A DNA stretch of 64,000 nt from Planctomicrobium piriforme (GCF_900113665.1 NZ_FOQD01000004.1:287650-351649); one strand, 5' to 3'. Positions 8,409-17,579 are shown, numbered from the stretch's first letter. Made by a program: numbers and translations. The notes: generated by a model from the letters alone, not told the origin.

Positions 8409-9074
8409 ATGTCGCTGAATTCCTTATCAACACCGTCCATGACCGAGTCCGTGCCTGCCGATTTGAAGCCGTACTTTCTGGTTCTCGATGACATCGAGAA
8501 AGACTACGGCGGCAAGCTCGACTGGCCTGTCTTCTTTGGGAACGACCGACCGGTCGAGATCGACGTCGGCTGCGGGCGGGGGCTGTTTCTGTATCACGCC
8601 GCGCCGGCCCGGCCCGATGCGAATTTTCTGGGCATCGAACTCGAATACAAAGAAGGCCGCCGCGGCGCTCGACGGCTGCAAAAACGCGAACTCCCGAACG
8701 CCAGAGTGCTGGGGGGCGACGTGTTTGTCGCGTTCACCAAGATGATCGCGCCGCAGTCGGTCGATGCGATTCACGTTTACTTCCCCGACCCGTGGTGGAA
8801 GCGACGGCACCGTCAACGTCGGGTGTTCAACGACCGTTTTGCGGACCTTGCCGCGCAGCTGCTGAAGCCGGGCGGCCTGCTGCATTCGTGGACGGATGTC
8901 GAAGAATACTTCGGGGTAATCTCTGGCCTGATGAACAATCACGCCGAGTACATCACCCTGCCTCCCCCGGCCGAACGGGCACCTGGGGACGATATGGACT
9001 ACCAGACCAGCTACGAGCGGAAAAAACGCAAGCTGGGACTGCCGATTTATCGCGGACTCTGGCAGCGGCGATAG
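8409..9074 (+). CDS. trmB: tRNA (guanine-N7-)-methyltransferase
   Basis: TrmB methylates G46 of tRNA with S-adenosylmethionine. Visible are the SAM motif IDVGCGRGLFL, the family signature HVYFPDPWWKRRHRQRR and the C-terminal YQTSYERKKRKLGLPIYR. I place the start at ATG 8409 (MSLNSLSTPS...), 221 residues; a second ATG follows at 8439, and the open frame extends upstream into the REP-like elements, which argues against a longer protein. No strong ribosome-binding site decides between the two ATGs. Confidence 0.93.
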   Translation: MSLNSLSTPSMTESVPADLKPYFLVLDDIEKDYGGKLDWPVFFGNDRPVEIDVGCGRGLFLYHAAPARPDANFLGIELEYKEGRRGARRLQKRELPNARVLGGDVFVAFTKMIAPQSVDAIHVYFPDPWWKRRHRQRRVFNDRFADLAAQLLKPGGLLHSWTDVEEYFGVISGLMNNHAEYITLPPPAERAPGDDMDYQTSYERKKRKLGLPIYRGLWQRR

Positions 9075-9080
9075 CAAGAA

Positions 9081-9115
9081 GTTTTCAGTTTACAGTGATC
9101 AGTTTTCAGTTCGAA
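9081..9115. repeat. Heptad-periodic intergenic tract (TTTTCA type)
   Basis: Five consecutive 7-nt units in register: GTTTTCA, GTTTACA, GTGATCA, GTTTTCA, GTTCGAA, directly after the trmB stop codon. Confidence 0.8.
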
Positions 9116-9196
9116 TCGAAAATTCTGGCGATCAACTCCCAACAACCCACTGCCCACTTGGAAGCGCTTTGCTTCCAGTGCTGAAAGATAAATTCG

Positions 9197-10513
9197 ATGG
9201 CGAAACATGTGGTGCTGATTTCTGTTCCCGGCCTGCGGCGGCAAGACCTGGCGTCGATGCCCAACCTGAGCGGGCTGGCAGCTCAGGGGTCAGTCGCCAC
9301 GTTGAGTCCCACGTTTCCGGCGGTCACCTGTCCGGTCCAGGCGAATATGACCACCGGAGTCGGTCCTGAAAAGCACGGCATCATCGCCAACGGCTTTTTC
9401 TATCGCGACCGCGGTGAAGTCGAGATGTGGACCGCCTGGAACAGTTGTTTTCAGGCTCCGCAGATCTGGGACATTCTGCATCAGAAAGACCCGTCGCTGA
9501 CGTCGGCGGTGTGGTTCCCGCTGCATTCAAAGGGGGCTGGTTCCGATTACATCTGTACCCCTGCCCCCATCCACAATCCGGACGGTTCGGAATCGCTGTG
9601 GTGTTACACCAAGCCGACCGAACTCTACGGCGAACTCCGCGATCAGTTGGGGCACTTCCCGCTCATGCACTTCTGGGGACCGCTCGCCAACATCAAGTCC
9701 TCCGACTGGATCATCGATTCGGCGGTCATCGCGGCGAAGAAGTTCGCTCCGCGATTCTCTTACATCTACATTCCGCATCTCGACTACGCAGCCCAGAAGA
9801 ACGGTCCCAACAGTCCCCAGGCAGCGCAAGCGGTTGTCGACATCGACCGTTCCCTCGGACGACTGCTTGAAGGCTACAAAGCGGCGGGGCTGACGGACGT
9901 GCATTGGCTGGTCGCCAGCGAATATGTGATCGAGGAAGTCGATTCCGTCGTCTATCCCAACCGCATGCTGCGCGAAGCGGGACTGTTGGCGCTGAAGGAA
10001 GAGAACGGTCGCGAATATCTGCTGCCTGGCCAGTCCCCTGCCTGGGCATTGGTCGACCATCAACTCGCGCACATCTTTGTCCACGACGCGGACGACATCG
10101 ACTGGGTGGCCGACATGTTCCGCGAACACCCGCAAATCGCCCATGTGCTGGTCGGTGAAGAGCGTCGCGCGTTCTCGGTCGATCATCCCCGCTCAGGCGA
10201 CATCGTCCTCATCGCGCAGCCGAATGCCTGGTTTGCCTATTACTGGTGGGAACAGGACGACCGCGCACCTGAGTTCGCCCGAACCGTCGACATCCACAAA
10301 AAGCCGGGTTACGACCCGGTGGAAATGTTCATCGAGATGCCGGCCCGAGCAATCCCGCTCGACGCGACGCTGGTCCGCGGATCACACGGCTATCCGGCCG
10401 ACTCACCAGCCCGAAAGGGAGTGTTGCTGTCGTCGTCGGTGCTGTCGAAAACGGAGTACCAGGACACCGATGTGGCCGGACTGGTGCTGTCTGATTTCGG
10501 AGTGACGCGATAG
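9197..10513 (+). CDS. Alkaline phosphatase superfamily phosphodiesterase/nucleotide pyrophosphatase
   Basis: 438 residues. The N-terminus (HVVLISVPGLRRQDLASMPN) and the TFPAVTCPVQANMTTG block around residues 36-51, with the expected nucleophilic Thr, fit the type I phosphodiesterase branch. Further metal-ligand blocks appear as IYIPHLDYAAQ and RGSHGYPA. There is no signal peptide, so it acts in the cytoplasm. The substrate is not deducible; no neighbouring pathway genes point to it. Start ATG at 9197. Confidence 0.85.
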   Translation: MAKHVVLISVPGLRRQDLASMPNLSGLAAQGSVATLSPTFPAVTCPVQANMTTGVGPEKHGIIANGFFYRDRGEVEMWTAWNSCFQAPQIWDILHQKDPSLTSAVWFPLHSKGAGSDYICTPAPIHNPDGSESLWCYTKPTELYGELRDQLGHFPLMHFWGPLANIKSSDWIIDSAVIAAKKFAPRFSYIYIPHLDYAAQKNGPNSPQAAQAVVDIDRSLGRLLEGYKAAGLTDVHWLVASEYVIEEVDSVVYPNRMLREAGLLALKEENGREYLLPGQSPAWALVDHQLAHIFVHDADDIDWVADMFREHPQIAHVLVGEERRAFSVDHPRSGDIVLIAQPNAWFAYYWWEQDDRAPEFARTVDIHKKPGYDPVEMFIEMPARAIPLDATLVRGSHGYPADSPARKGVLLSSSVLSKTEYQDTDVAGLVLSDFGVTR

Positions 10514-10521
10514 ACTAGACG

Positions 10522-10660
10522 ACAACTGTCTTTGCAGTTGTTCGGGTCAAAATCTCAAGCACCAAATTTCAAATCACAAACAAATTCAAAACTCCAATGA
10601 CCGAAACATGGCATTTGTTTTGGCCATTGGAATTTGTTTGAGTCTTGATGCTTGAGATTT
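10522..10660. repeat. Imperfect inverted repeat between convergent genes
   Basis: A small hairpin (ACAACTG, 10522-10528, with CAGTTGT, 10535-10541) follows the phosphodiesterase stop. Beyond it two long A/T-rich arms face each other: AAATCTCAAGCA at 10550-10561 pairs perfectly with TGCTTGAGATTT at 10649-10660, and the inner parts pair loosely (CAAACAAATTC with GAATTTGTTTG). It may terminate transcription from both sides. Confidence 0.8.
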
Positions 10661-10675
10661 GGCGTTTCGCACCGA

Positions 10676-11701
10676 TTACGTTGCCGACAGCCGTTGCCCG
10701 TACTGGCGTTCGTAGTAGGACTGATACGCGCCCGAGCGGATGCGCTGGACCCAGTCGGCGTGCTGCTGGTACCAGTCGATGGTCGCCTGCAGGCCTGATT
10801 CGAACGACACCTGAGGTTTCCAACCGAGTTCGGTCTCGGCCTTGGTGCAATCGATGGCATAGCGGAGGTCGTGACCTGGCCGGTCGGCGACGTAACGAAT
10901 CAAACTTTCCGGCTTGTCGAGCAATTTGAGCAGCAGCTTCGTCAGGGCGATGTTGGTCATCTCGGTTCGGCCGCCAAAGTTGTACACCTCGCCGTCACGG
11001 CCTTTCAGCAGGGCGGCTTCGATTCCCCGGCAGTGGTCGAGAACGTGAATCCAGTCGCGGATGTTTTCCCCTTTGCCGTACACCGGCAGCGACTTCCCTT
11101 CCATCGCATTCGAAATGAACAGCGGCAGCAGCTTTTCGGGAAACTGGTACGGGCCGTAGTTGTTCGAGCACCGAGTGATCACCGCTGGGAAACCAAACGT
11201 GTGGACATACGCACGCACAAGCAGATCCGACGCGGCTTTCGAAGACGAGTACGGACTGTTGGGTGCAATTGGCGTTTCTTCGGTGAAGAAGCCTTCACTG
11301 CCTAGCGAGCCGTAGACTTCGTCGGTCGAAATCTGGACGTAACGGGGAACCTTGAATTCGCGGCAGGCGTCGAGCAGCACTTGCGTGCCGACAATGTTCG
11401 TTTGCACGAAGGGGCCAGAGTCGAGAATGCTGCGGTCGACATGGCTTTCGGCAGCGAAGTTCAGCAGGGCGTCCACCGGTGCTTCGCTCAAAACTCCTTT
11501 GACGAATTCCCGGTCGCAGATGTCGCCGCGGCGGAACTGATACCGCGGGCTGGCGTCCAGGTCGGCCAGATTCTCGGCGTTGCCGGCGTAGGTCAGCTTG
11601 TCGATATTCGCAATGACCAGATCCGGATGAGACTCGTGCATCATCCGCACGAAGTTCGAGCCGATGAAGCCGCAGCCGCCGGTGACCACAATCCGTTTCA
11701 T
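10676..11701 (-). CDS. rfbB: dTDP-glucose 4,6-dehydratase
   Basis: 341 residues, the usual length. It converts dTDP-glucose to the 4-keto-6-deoxy sugar for rhamnose and related surface sugars. The NAD-binding TGGCGFIG and DKLTYAGN, the STDEVYGSLG active-site segment and YSSSKAASD (Tyr and Lys catalytic pair) are present, as is NNYGPYQFPEKL. None of the other rml genes is adjacent; the glycosyltransferase at 12107 is divergent, so a shared surface-polysaccharide role is only suggestive. Confidence 0.96.
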   Translation of the reverse strand: MKRIVVTGGCGFIGSNFVRMMHESHPDLVIANIDKLTYAGNAENLADLDASPRYQFRRGDICDREFVKGVLSEAPVDALLNFAAESHVDRSILDSGPFVQTNIVGTQVLLDACREFKVPRYVQISTDEVYGSLGSEGFFTEETPIAPNSPYSSSKAASDLLVRAYVHTFGFPAVITRCSNNYGPYQFPEKLLPLFISNAMEGKSLPVYGKGENIRDWIHVLDHCRGIEAALLKGRDGEVYNFGGRTEMTNIALTKLLLKLLDKPESLIRYVADRPGHDLRYAIDCTKAETELGWKPQVSFESGLQATIDWYQQHADWVQRIRSGAYQSYYERQYGQRLSAT

Positions 11702-11787
11702 GTCGTTCTCATCCCTGTCTGGCCGCCTGTTCTGCGATACAAGCGATTAAAAAATGGCGGCTCCGCAATTGTTTGAGGAAGAGCAGG

Positions 11788-11938
11788 AACCACGGAAGGC
11801 ACGGAGTTCACGGAGGGAAATGAGGTCTCGCTGAAAACAGACAAGTTGATTCGATCTCTCATGCGAATAAATGCACACGCAAAAACCGAATCGCGACCTT
11901 CATGTTGAAAATCCGTAAACTCCGTGTTTTCCGTGGTT
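11788..11938. repeat. Long imperfect inverted repeat (AACCACGG type)
   Basis: The arm at 11788-11815 starts with AACCACGGAA and continues with GGCACGGAG and TTCACGGAG; its reverse complement, with a few changes, is at 11911-11938 (ending TTCCGTGGTT). Unit spacing in the arms is about 9 nt. It lies in the 405-bp region between rfbB and the divergent glycosyltransferase gene; I see no gene there. Confidence 0.85.
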
Positions 11939-12106
11939 AAAACTCTTCCTGGGTCGCGGCGACAGGCCGCGAAGTCGGTCTCACCGCGAAGTGGTAGCCT
12001 ATCCGCAACGGATCGGAAAGCCCTAAGATGATGCAGCGGGCCGCCGTCTGTCCAGCCAGTCCCCTGCCGTCGAGAAACGCGGGCCGAAACAGGAATTTTC
12101 GCAGAC

Positions 12107-13399
12107 ATGCACATCGCGATCGTCACCGCCGGCGGCGCCGGGATGTTCTGCGGTTCGTGCATGCACGACAACACCTGGGCTCGGGCGTTGATCGCGCAGG
12201 GAGCCGAGGTCTCGCTGATCCCCTGTTACACCCCGCTGCGGCTGGATGAACAGAGCGCCAGTCTGAATCGGGTGTTCTTCGGCGGCATCAACGTCTATCT
12301 CAACGGCAAGCTGGGATGGTGGAAGTCCATGCCCCGAGCCGTCACCGGCTGGCTCGACAACCCGTCGCTCATCCGCTGGGCGACCTCGTTTTCCGTCAGC
12401 AACGACGCGGCCGAGCTGGGCGAACTGATGCTCTCGATGCTGCAAGGGGAACATGGTCCGCATCGCACTGCCGTCGCCGAACTTGCCGACTTTCTGCGAC
12501 AACTGCGGCCCGACGTCATCATCTTCAGCAATGCCCTACTCTCGGGGGCACTGCATGAAATTCGTCAGGCGACCACCGCGCCGGTGCTCTGTACGCTGCA
12601 AGGAGACGACGTCTTTCTCGACAGCCTCACGCCGGCTTACCGTCAACGGTCAATTGATCTCGTCTCGAAATGCTCGCAGGAATTCGACGGATTTCTGACT
12701 CATACCGAATTCTATCGGCAGTACATGGCGAATTACCTGTCGTTGCCGGTCGACGCCTTCTCGGTGCTGCCGCTGGGGATCGACGTGAATGAATACCCCG
12801 GCCGTCCTCGTCCAGCGGAACCGGGCCGTTTCGTCGTTGGTTACTTTGCGCGGATGGCTCCGGAAAAGGGCCTGCATCATCTGGCCGACGCCTTCGTGCT
12901 GCTCAAGCAGCGGCTGCCCTATGCCCGACTGAAAATCGGCGGATACCAGGAGGGTCCGGGACGCGAGTACCTCAACAAAGTTCTCGCGCACTTGAGTGCA
13001 CAGGGAATCGAGGTCGAAAACGCCGGCAGCCCGTCCACGATTGCCGAGAAGATCCGCTTCTTCAGCGATCTCGATGTCTTTTCGGTTCCGACGGACTTTC
13101 TCGAACCGAAGGGGATGTCGATCCTCGAAGCGATGGCGAACGGAGTCCCTGTCGTGCAGCCGGCGCACGGCTCGTTTCCCGAGATCATTCAGGCGACCGG
13201 GGGAGGCCTGCTGGTCACCCCAAAAAATCCCCAGGCCCTGGCAGACGGACTAGAAGAAATGTCCGACCCCGCCCGACGAGCCCGCTTCGCCCATGACGCG
13301 TGGGAGAACGTCCGCGCTCAGTACAATCCTCAGCGGATGGCCGAACGCACGCTGGAAATCCTGCAGCGAACCTCGCGACGAACTCTGCCTGTGAACTGA
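12107..13399 (+). CDS. Glycosyltransferase family 4 (GT-B)
   Basis: 430 residues. The start HIAIVTAGGAGMFCGSCMH and the C-terminal nucleotide-sugar site (MAPEKGLHHLADAF, then EPKGMSILEAMANGVPVV with the two Glu of the EX7E motif) identify a retaining GT4 enzyme. Donor and acceptor are not deducible. The GSCMHDN block after the first strand is unusual for GT4 but I believe it recurs in planctomycete relatives. CAGGAA precedes the ATG by about nine bases. Confidence 0.9.
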   Translation: MHIAIVTAGGAGMFCGSCMHDNTWARALIAQGAEVSLIPCYTPLRLDEQSASLNRVFFGGINVYLNGKLGWWKSMPRAVTGWLDNPSLIRWATSFSVSNDAAELGELMLSMLQGEHGPHRTAVAELADFLRQLRPDVIIFSNALLSGALHEIRQATTAPVLCTLQGDDVFLDSLTPAYRQRSIDLVSKCSQEFDGFLTHTEFYRQYMANYLSLPVDAFSVLPLGIDVNEYPGRPRPAEPGRFVVGYFARMAPEKGLHHLADAFVLLKQRLPYARLKIGGYQEGPGREYLNKVLAHLSAQGIEVENAGSPSTIAEKIRFFSDLDVFSVPTDFLEPKGMSILEAMANGVPVVQPAHGSFPEIIQATGGGLLVTPKNPQALADGLEEMSDPARRARFAHDAWENVRAQYNPQRMAERTLEILQRTSRRTLPVN

Positions 13400-13512
13400 A
13401 ACAATGGGAATTCAGGAAGCAGCTACGCCAATCACTTCCCTGGCGTGGCCCCTGTTTTTTTCTTCCGCTATCCTGATGCGTTTCCGTTTTCCTTCGAGTC
13501 ACGAATTTCGCT

Positions 13513-15132
13513 ATGCAAGTGCGTCTCACCAATCTCCGGCTGCCTGTCGAGGCGGGCGAACTTGAATTGCCGCGGCAGATCAGCCAGCGACTCGGCATCC
13601 GCACGAGCGATCTTTCCTCCTGGAAAATTCTGCGGAAAAGTCTTGACGCCCGATCGAAGCGGGATCTGCAGTTCGTCTACACCATTGCCGTGCAGTTGCC
13701 GGACGACCCGCAACTGAACAAGCGTCTGACGAAGAAAAAAGACGTCGAGTCTTTTGTCTCTGAAAACTTCGATGATCCCCCGCCAGGCGAGCAGTCGCTC
13801 AGCGACCGACCTGTGGTCATTGGGGCTGGGCCTGCCGGGTTGCTGGCCGGGTATTACCTCGCCGTGCGGGGATACCGCCCTTTGATCATCGAGCGCGGTT
13901 ATCCGGTGAAAGAACGAGTGCCGGTGATTCGCGCCTTCGACCGTAATCACGCCCCGCACGAGCCGGAAAACAATTACCTCTTCGGCGAAGGAGGAGCTGG
14001 CTGCTTCTCGGACGGCAAGCTCACCTGTCGCATGACGGGCCCGGACGTCGACTGGGTACTGCAGTCGTTCGTCACCTGCGGCGGTCGCGATTCGATTCTG
14101 TATGAGCATCGTCCGCATCTGGGGAGCAACAAACTCCCGATGATCTGTCGCAATTTCCGCCGCAAAATTGAAGCACTCGGAGGCGAATACCGTTTCCAGT
14201 GCCGGCTTGAAAGCATTGAAGTCCGCGACGGCCAGATCGTCGGCATCGGTACATCCAGCGGACCGATTGCCACGCGGCATGTGGTGCTCGGAACCGGCCA
14301 TAGTGCCCGCGACACCTATGCCATGCTCCACGGTTCAGGACTGCCGATGCGACAGCGCGCGTTTCAACTTGGCTTGCGGATCGAACAGCCGCAAGCGGAA
14401 GTGAACAAATGGAAATACGGCCGCAGCGAATATCTCGAACTGCTCGGCGCCGCCGATTATTCGATCGTCGCGAAGGGGGGAACTCAAGACCTGTACTCGT
14501 TCTGCATGTGCGCCGGCGGATATGTCATTCCCAGCGTCTCTGAGCCGGGCCAGTTCTGCACCAATGGCATGAGCAATTCGCGGCACGACACGCCGTTCGC
14601 GAATGCCGGTCTCATGGTCACGCTGGACCCGATGCATTTCGGCAGCAGCCATCCGCTGGCAGGGGTCGAACTGCAGCGCAAGTTTGAAGCCATCGCCTTT
14701 GAAATGGGTGAAGGGGACTACCTGTCCCCGATTCAACGGGTCAGCGATTTTCTGGCCGGTCGTGCCGTCGTGGGCGATCGCTCTTATCCCTGCTCCTATG
14801 AGCGCGGGACAATCAGCAACGATCTGCGGGCAGTCTTGCCGGGCGTGGTGATCGAAGCCATCAAGTCGGGCTTGCCGGTCATGGACCAGAAGTGGCGCGG
14901 CGCCTTTTTGAAAGAGGCCATGCTCGTCGGCCCGGAAATGCGAGGGAGTGCCCCGCTGCGGATGGAACGGGACGAGATCACACGCGAAGCCCCTGGCATC
15001 GCCGGCCTGTACCCGGTTGGAGAAGGCGCAGGCTACGCCGGCGGCATTGTCAGCGCTGCGGTCGACGGCCTTCGCAGCGCGCGAGAGATTGTTCGACGGT
15101 TTGCGCCTCTAGGCTTGAGGCTTGAGGCTTGA
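13513..15132 (+). CDS. FAD-dependent oxidoreductase (COG2509 type)
   Basis: 539 residues. An N-terminal domain of about 95 residues (VRLTNLRLPVE, SWKILRKSLDARSKRDLQFVY) precedes a Rossmann FAD site VVIGAGPAGLLAGYYLA; GEGGAGCFSDGKLTCR and the final GEGAGYAGGIVSAAVDGLR complete the family pattern. The biochemical role of this flavoprotein group is unknown. The last seven codons and the stop codon are formed by a GGCTTGA repeat, so the original C-terminus may have been different. Confidence 0.88.
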   Translation: MQVRLTNLRLPVEAGELELPRQISQRLGIRTSDLSSWKILRKSLDARSKRDLQFVYTIAVQLPDDPQLNKRLTKKKDVESFVSENFDDPPPGEQSLSDRPVVIGAGPAGLLAGYYLAVRGYRPLIIERGYPVKERVPVIRAFDRNHAPHEPENNYLFGEGGAGCFSDGKLTCRMTGPDVDWVLQSFVTCGGRDSILYEHRPHLGSNKLPMICRNFRRKIEALGGEYRFQCRLESIEVRDGQIVGIGTSSGPIATRHVVLGTGHSARDTYAMLHGSGLPMRQRAFQLGLRIEQPQAEVNKWKYGRSEYLELLGAADYSIVAKGGTQDLYSFCMCAGGYVIPSVSEPGQFCTNGMSNSRHDTPFANAGLMVTLDPMHFGSSHPLAGVELQRKFEAIAFEMGEGDYLSPIQRVSDFLAGRAVVGDRSYPCSYERGTISNDLRAVLPGVVIEAIKSGLPVMDQKWRGAFLKEAMLVGPEMRGSAPLRMERDEITREAPGIAGLYPVGEGAGYAGGIVSAAVDGLRSAREIVRRFAPLGLRLEA

Positions 15133-15139
15133 GGCTTCG
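15112..15139. repeat. GGCTTGA heptad repeat spanning a stop codon
   Basis: Three perfect GGCTTGA units (15112-15132) and one GGCTTCG. The units encode the last residues GLRLEA of the flavoprotein and supply its TGA. Confidence 0.92.
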
Positions 15140-15223
15140 AGCGGCGAAGCGGATGACCGCTGTTTGCTTCCTTTCCCTTCCCCACTAAACTCACGGTATC
15201 ACCCTCAGGCAAGGAGCACTCCC

Positions 15224-15679
15224 ATGAGCCCGGATTTGAATCGACGCGACTTTCATCAGTTCACGTTGGCTGCATTTGGCGGAATGTTGGCCGGCAGCGT
15301 TGTGGGGTGTGCTCCTCAACCGGAAAAGCCTGTCGTCACACCTGCTCCGGCAGGTGCGGCGAAAGACGAAGTCAGTTTGCTGATGGACGAGCCGCATGTC
15401 TGCCGCGGGCTGAACATGTGCAAGAATCAGGGGGCCAGCAAGGAAAACGCCTGTGCCGGCCAGGGGACGTGTGCTTCGGTCGCCGCTCATAGCTGCGGCG
15501 GCATGAACGAATGCAAAGGCCAGGGTGGCTGCGGCTCCAATCCTGGAGAGAACACCTGTAAGGGAATGGGGAGTTGCCACGTTCCGCTCGAACACGCCTG
15601 GGAAGCGGCTCGCAAGAACTTCGAAGCCGCCATGAAAGCGGCCGGCAAGGAAGTGGGAGCGGCGCCGCCGAAAGCGTAG
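15224..15679 (+). CDS. Bufferin-like (MNIO-modified) Cys-rich precursor, Tat lipoprotein
   Basis: 151 residues from ATG 15224, which has AAGGAG nine bases upstream. The N-terminus is a Tat signal (NRRDFHQF, then a hydrophobic stretch) ending in a lipobox-like VVGC with Cys29, so the protein is probably exported folded and lipid-anchored. The core at residues 60-118 has nine cysteines all in C-x5-C pairs: C60/C66, C77/C83, C91/C97/C103 and C112/C118, with repeated CxGxNxC-KxQG wording. This resembles precursors modified by MNIO enzymes (bufferin A2 type). The modifying enzyme and its partner follow directly. Metal (copper) binding is inferred from the family. Confidence 0.85.
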   Translation: MSPDLNRRDFHQFTLAAFGGMLAGSVVGCAPQPEKPVVTPAPAGAAKDEVSLLMDEPHVCRGLNMCKNQGASKENACAGQGTCASVAAHSCGGMNECKGQGGCGSNPGENTCKGMGSCHVPLEHAWEAARKNFEAAMKAAGKEVGAAPPKA

Positions 15680-15756
15680 GCTGGGTTGATGGTTGAGGGG
15701 TTTAAGGTTGAAGGACAAGAAGGCGAGCGGCGCCTCTGCTTGTGTTCGGATTTGCC

Positions 15757-16698
15757 ATGTCATCCATACCTCGACTCGGATTGCCGCATTTGGGTCTTGG
15801 GGTCGGGTTGCGGACGCCGCATTATCCGTTCATTCTCGACCAGCAACCTGCCGTCGACTGGTTTGAGATCATCTCGGAGAACTACCTCGATTCGCAGGGA
15901 CGGCCCCGGTACGTTCTCGAACAGATTGCCGAACGCTATCCCGTCGTGATGCACGGGGTGTCGCTGTCGATTGGCAGCAGTGACCCGCTCAACTTAGACT
16001 ATCTCCGGAAGCTCAAGCAGCTGGCAACCGCCATCAACGCGCGCTGGGTCTCCGATCATCTTTGCTGGACCGGCATTGTCGGTCACAACTCGCACGACTT
16101 GCTGCCCGTTCCGTTGACCGAAGCCACTCTGCGGCATGTGATCGATCGGGTGCGGATCGTGCAGGATCTGCTCGAACGCCCGCTGGTGCTTGAGAACCCC
16201 AGCAGTTACGTCACGTTTGCCTGTTCGACGATGCCGGAATGGGAGTTTCTGTCGCGAATGGCCGAAGAGACCGGTTGCGGGCTGCTGCTGGATGTGAACA
16301 ACGTTTATGTCTCCAGCGTGAACAATGATTTCGACCCGATCGAATTCATCGAGCAACTGCCGCATGACCGGATTGTGCAGATGCATCTGGCGGGCCACAC
16401 CAACATGGGCACCTACTGCATCGACACGCACGACGGACCGGTCATCGATCCGGTCTGGGCGCTCTACCGACGGGCACACGAACTGACCGGCGGCGTCGCG
16501 ACTTTGCTGGAATGGGACGCCCGGATTCCCCCTTTCCCGGTGGTGCATGCGGAAGTCTTGAAGGCGCGGCAGCATGTCGCCTCGCTGCAATCTATCCCCA
16601 CCGCATCGGGTGTTGTTCCGGAACAGGCTGACTCACGACTTTCTGCCGGCCACTCGATCCCGCAGCCGGCCGTGCTGGTTACCGCCGAGGTGGAATGA
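15757..16698 (+). CDS. bufB: MNIO-family RiPP-modifying enzyme (DUF692/BufB)
   Basis: 313 residues from ATG 15757; an in-frame GTG 15 nt earlier is possible. DUF692 proteins are TIM-barrel multinuclear iron oxidases that modify cysteines in ribosomal peptides. Expected ligand segments are all present: EN at 41-42, HGVSLS with His66, DHLCW with Asp100/His101, ENPSSY with Glu146, LDVNNVYV with Asp179/Asn181, HLAGH with His210, DTHD at 223-226 and EWD at 252-254. The gene lies 77 nt after the Cys-rich precursor and overlaps the next gene by four bases. The family fit is strong; the exact product is unknown. Confidence 0.93.
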   Translation: MSSIPRLGLPHLGLGVGLRTPHYPFILDQQPAVDWFEIISENYLDSQGRPRYVLEQIAERYPVVMHGVSLSIGSSDPLNLDYLRKLKQLATAINARWVSDHLCWTGIVGHNSHDLLPVPLTEATLRHVIDRVRIVQDLLERPLVLENPSSYVTFACSTMPEWEFLSRMAEETGCGLLLDVNNVYVSSVNNDFDPIEFIEQLPHDRIVQMHLAGHTNMGTYCIDTHDGPVIDPVWALYRRAHELTGGVATLLEWDARIPPFPVVHAEVLKARQHVASLQSIPTASGVVPEQADSRLSAGHSIPQPAVLVTAEVE

Positions 16699-17579
16699 TG
16701 CCGGGCGCCAACGATCTGGATGTCCTGCAACGCTGGATGCTGTCGGTCATCAGCCATCCAGGCGGAGTCGAAGCCGGTGTTGAGAGCGCAGGTGCCCAGC
16801 GCGAAATTCCGCTGCCGCGCGCGCAGATTTCCGAGGTCATCCCGGCATCGAAGCGGAATGACAGTTATCAGCGGCTGGCGGTCTATGGAAATGCCTACTT
16901 CGCCCGACTGATCGAATGCCTCGCGGCGGAATTCCCGGCACTGCGTCATGCGGCTGGCGAAGAGGCGTTTGCGGGACTGGCGTCAGGTTACCTGCAGGCA
17001 ACGCCGTCGCAGTCGTACACGCTTGCGGAACTCGGCCGAGGCTTTCCGGGATACTTGCAGACGACGCGTCCTCCGCGTTCAGTAAGTGAGACGCCTGACT
17101 GGCCTGATTTTCTTATCGATCTGTCGACACTGGAACGCATTTACAGCGAAGTGTTCGACGGCCCGGGCCATGAGCGAGTCCCCTTGCTGACTGCCGATTC
17201 ATTACGGGCGATTCCAGGAGAAGACTGGCCTGCCTTGCGGCTGCAGACGACGCCGTCGCTACGACTGGCGACGTTTCGTTTCCCGGTGCATGAGTACGCG
17301 ACCGCGGTGCGATTGCAGCAAATGCCGGAGTTTCCGCCTGCGATAGAAACTCGACTGGCCATTCACCGCCGCGACTATGTCGTCCGCCGCCGCACGCTCA
17401 CCGAAGTGCAGTTCGCACTCCTGCAGGCACTGGATCGCAGGCAGCCGCTGGCTGATGCGATCGAAATGGCGGCGCAAGCCACCTCAGACCAGTTTTCACC
17501 CGTCGACCTGCAAACCTGGTTTCAGGAATGGACCGCCGCCGGGTATTTCATCGGTGTGAGTTCCGCCGTGCAAAGCTGA
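16695..17579 (+). CDS. bufC: MNIO partner protein (DUF2063/BufC)
   Basis: 294 residues. The N-terminal half has the DUF2063 pattern: LQRWMLSVI, YGNAYFARLIECLAAEFPAL, GEEAFAGLASGYL, and further DLSTLERIYSEVFDG. The C-terminal half (about 190-290) carries YVVRRRTLTEVQFALLQAL and a possible winged-helix-like domain. In known systems this protein binds the precursor and delivers it to the MNIO enzyme. Its ATG overlaps the bufB stop (ATGA), a sign of translational coupling. Confidence 0.9.
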   Translation: MMPGANDLDVLQRWMLSVISHPGGVEAGVESAGAQREIPLPRAQISEVIPASKRNDSYQRLAVYGNAYFARLIECLAAEFPALRHAAGEEAFAGLASGYLQATPSQSYTLAELGRGFPGYLQTTRPPRSVSETPDWPDFLIDLSTLERIYSEVFDGPGHERVPLLTADSLRAIPGEDWPALRLQTTPSLRLATFRFPVHEYATAVRLQQMPEFPPAIETRLAIHRRDYVVRRRTLTEVQFALLQALDRRQPLADAIEMAAQATSDQFSPVDLQTWFQEWTAAGYFIGVSSAVQS

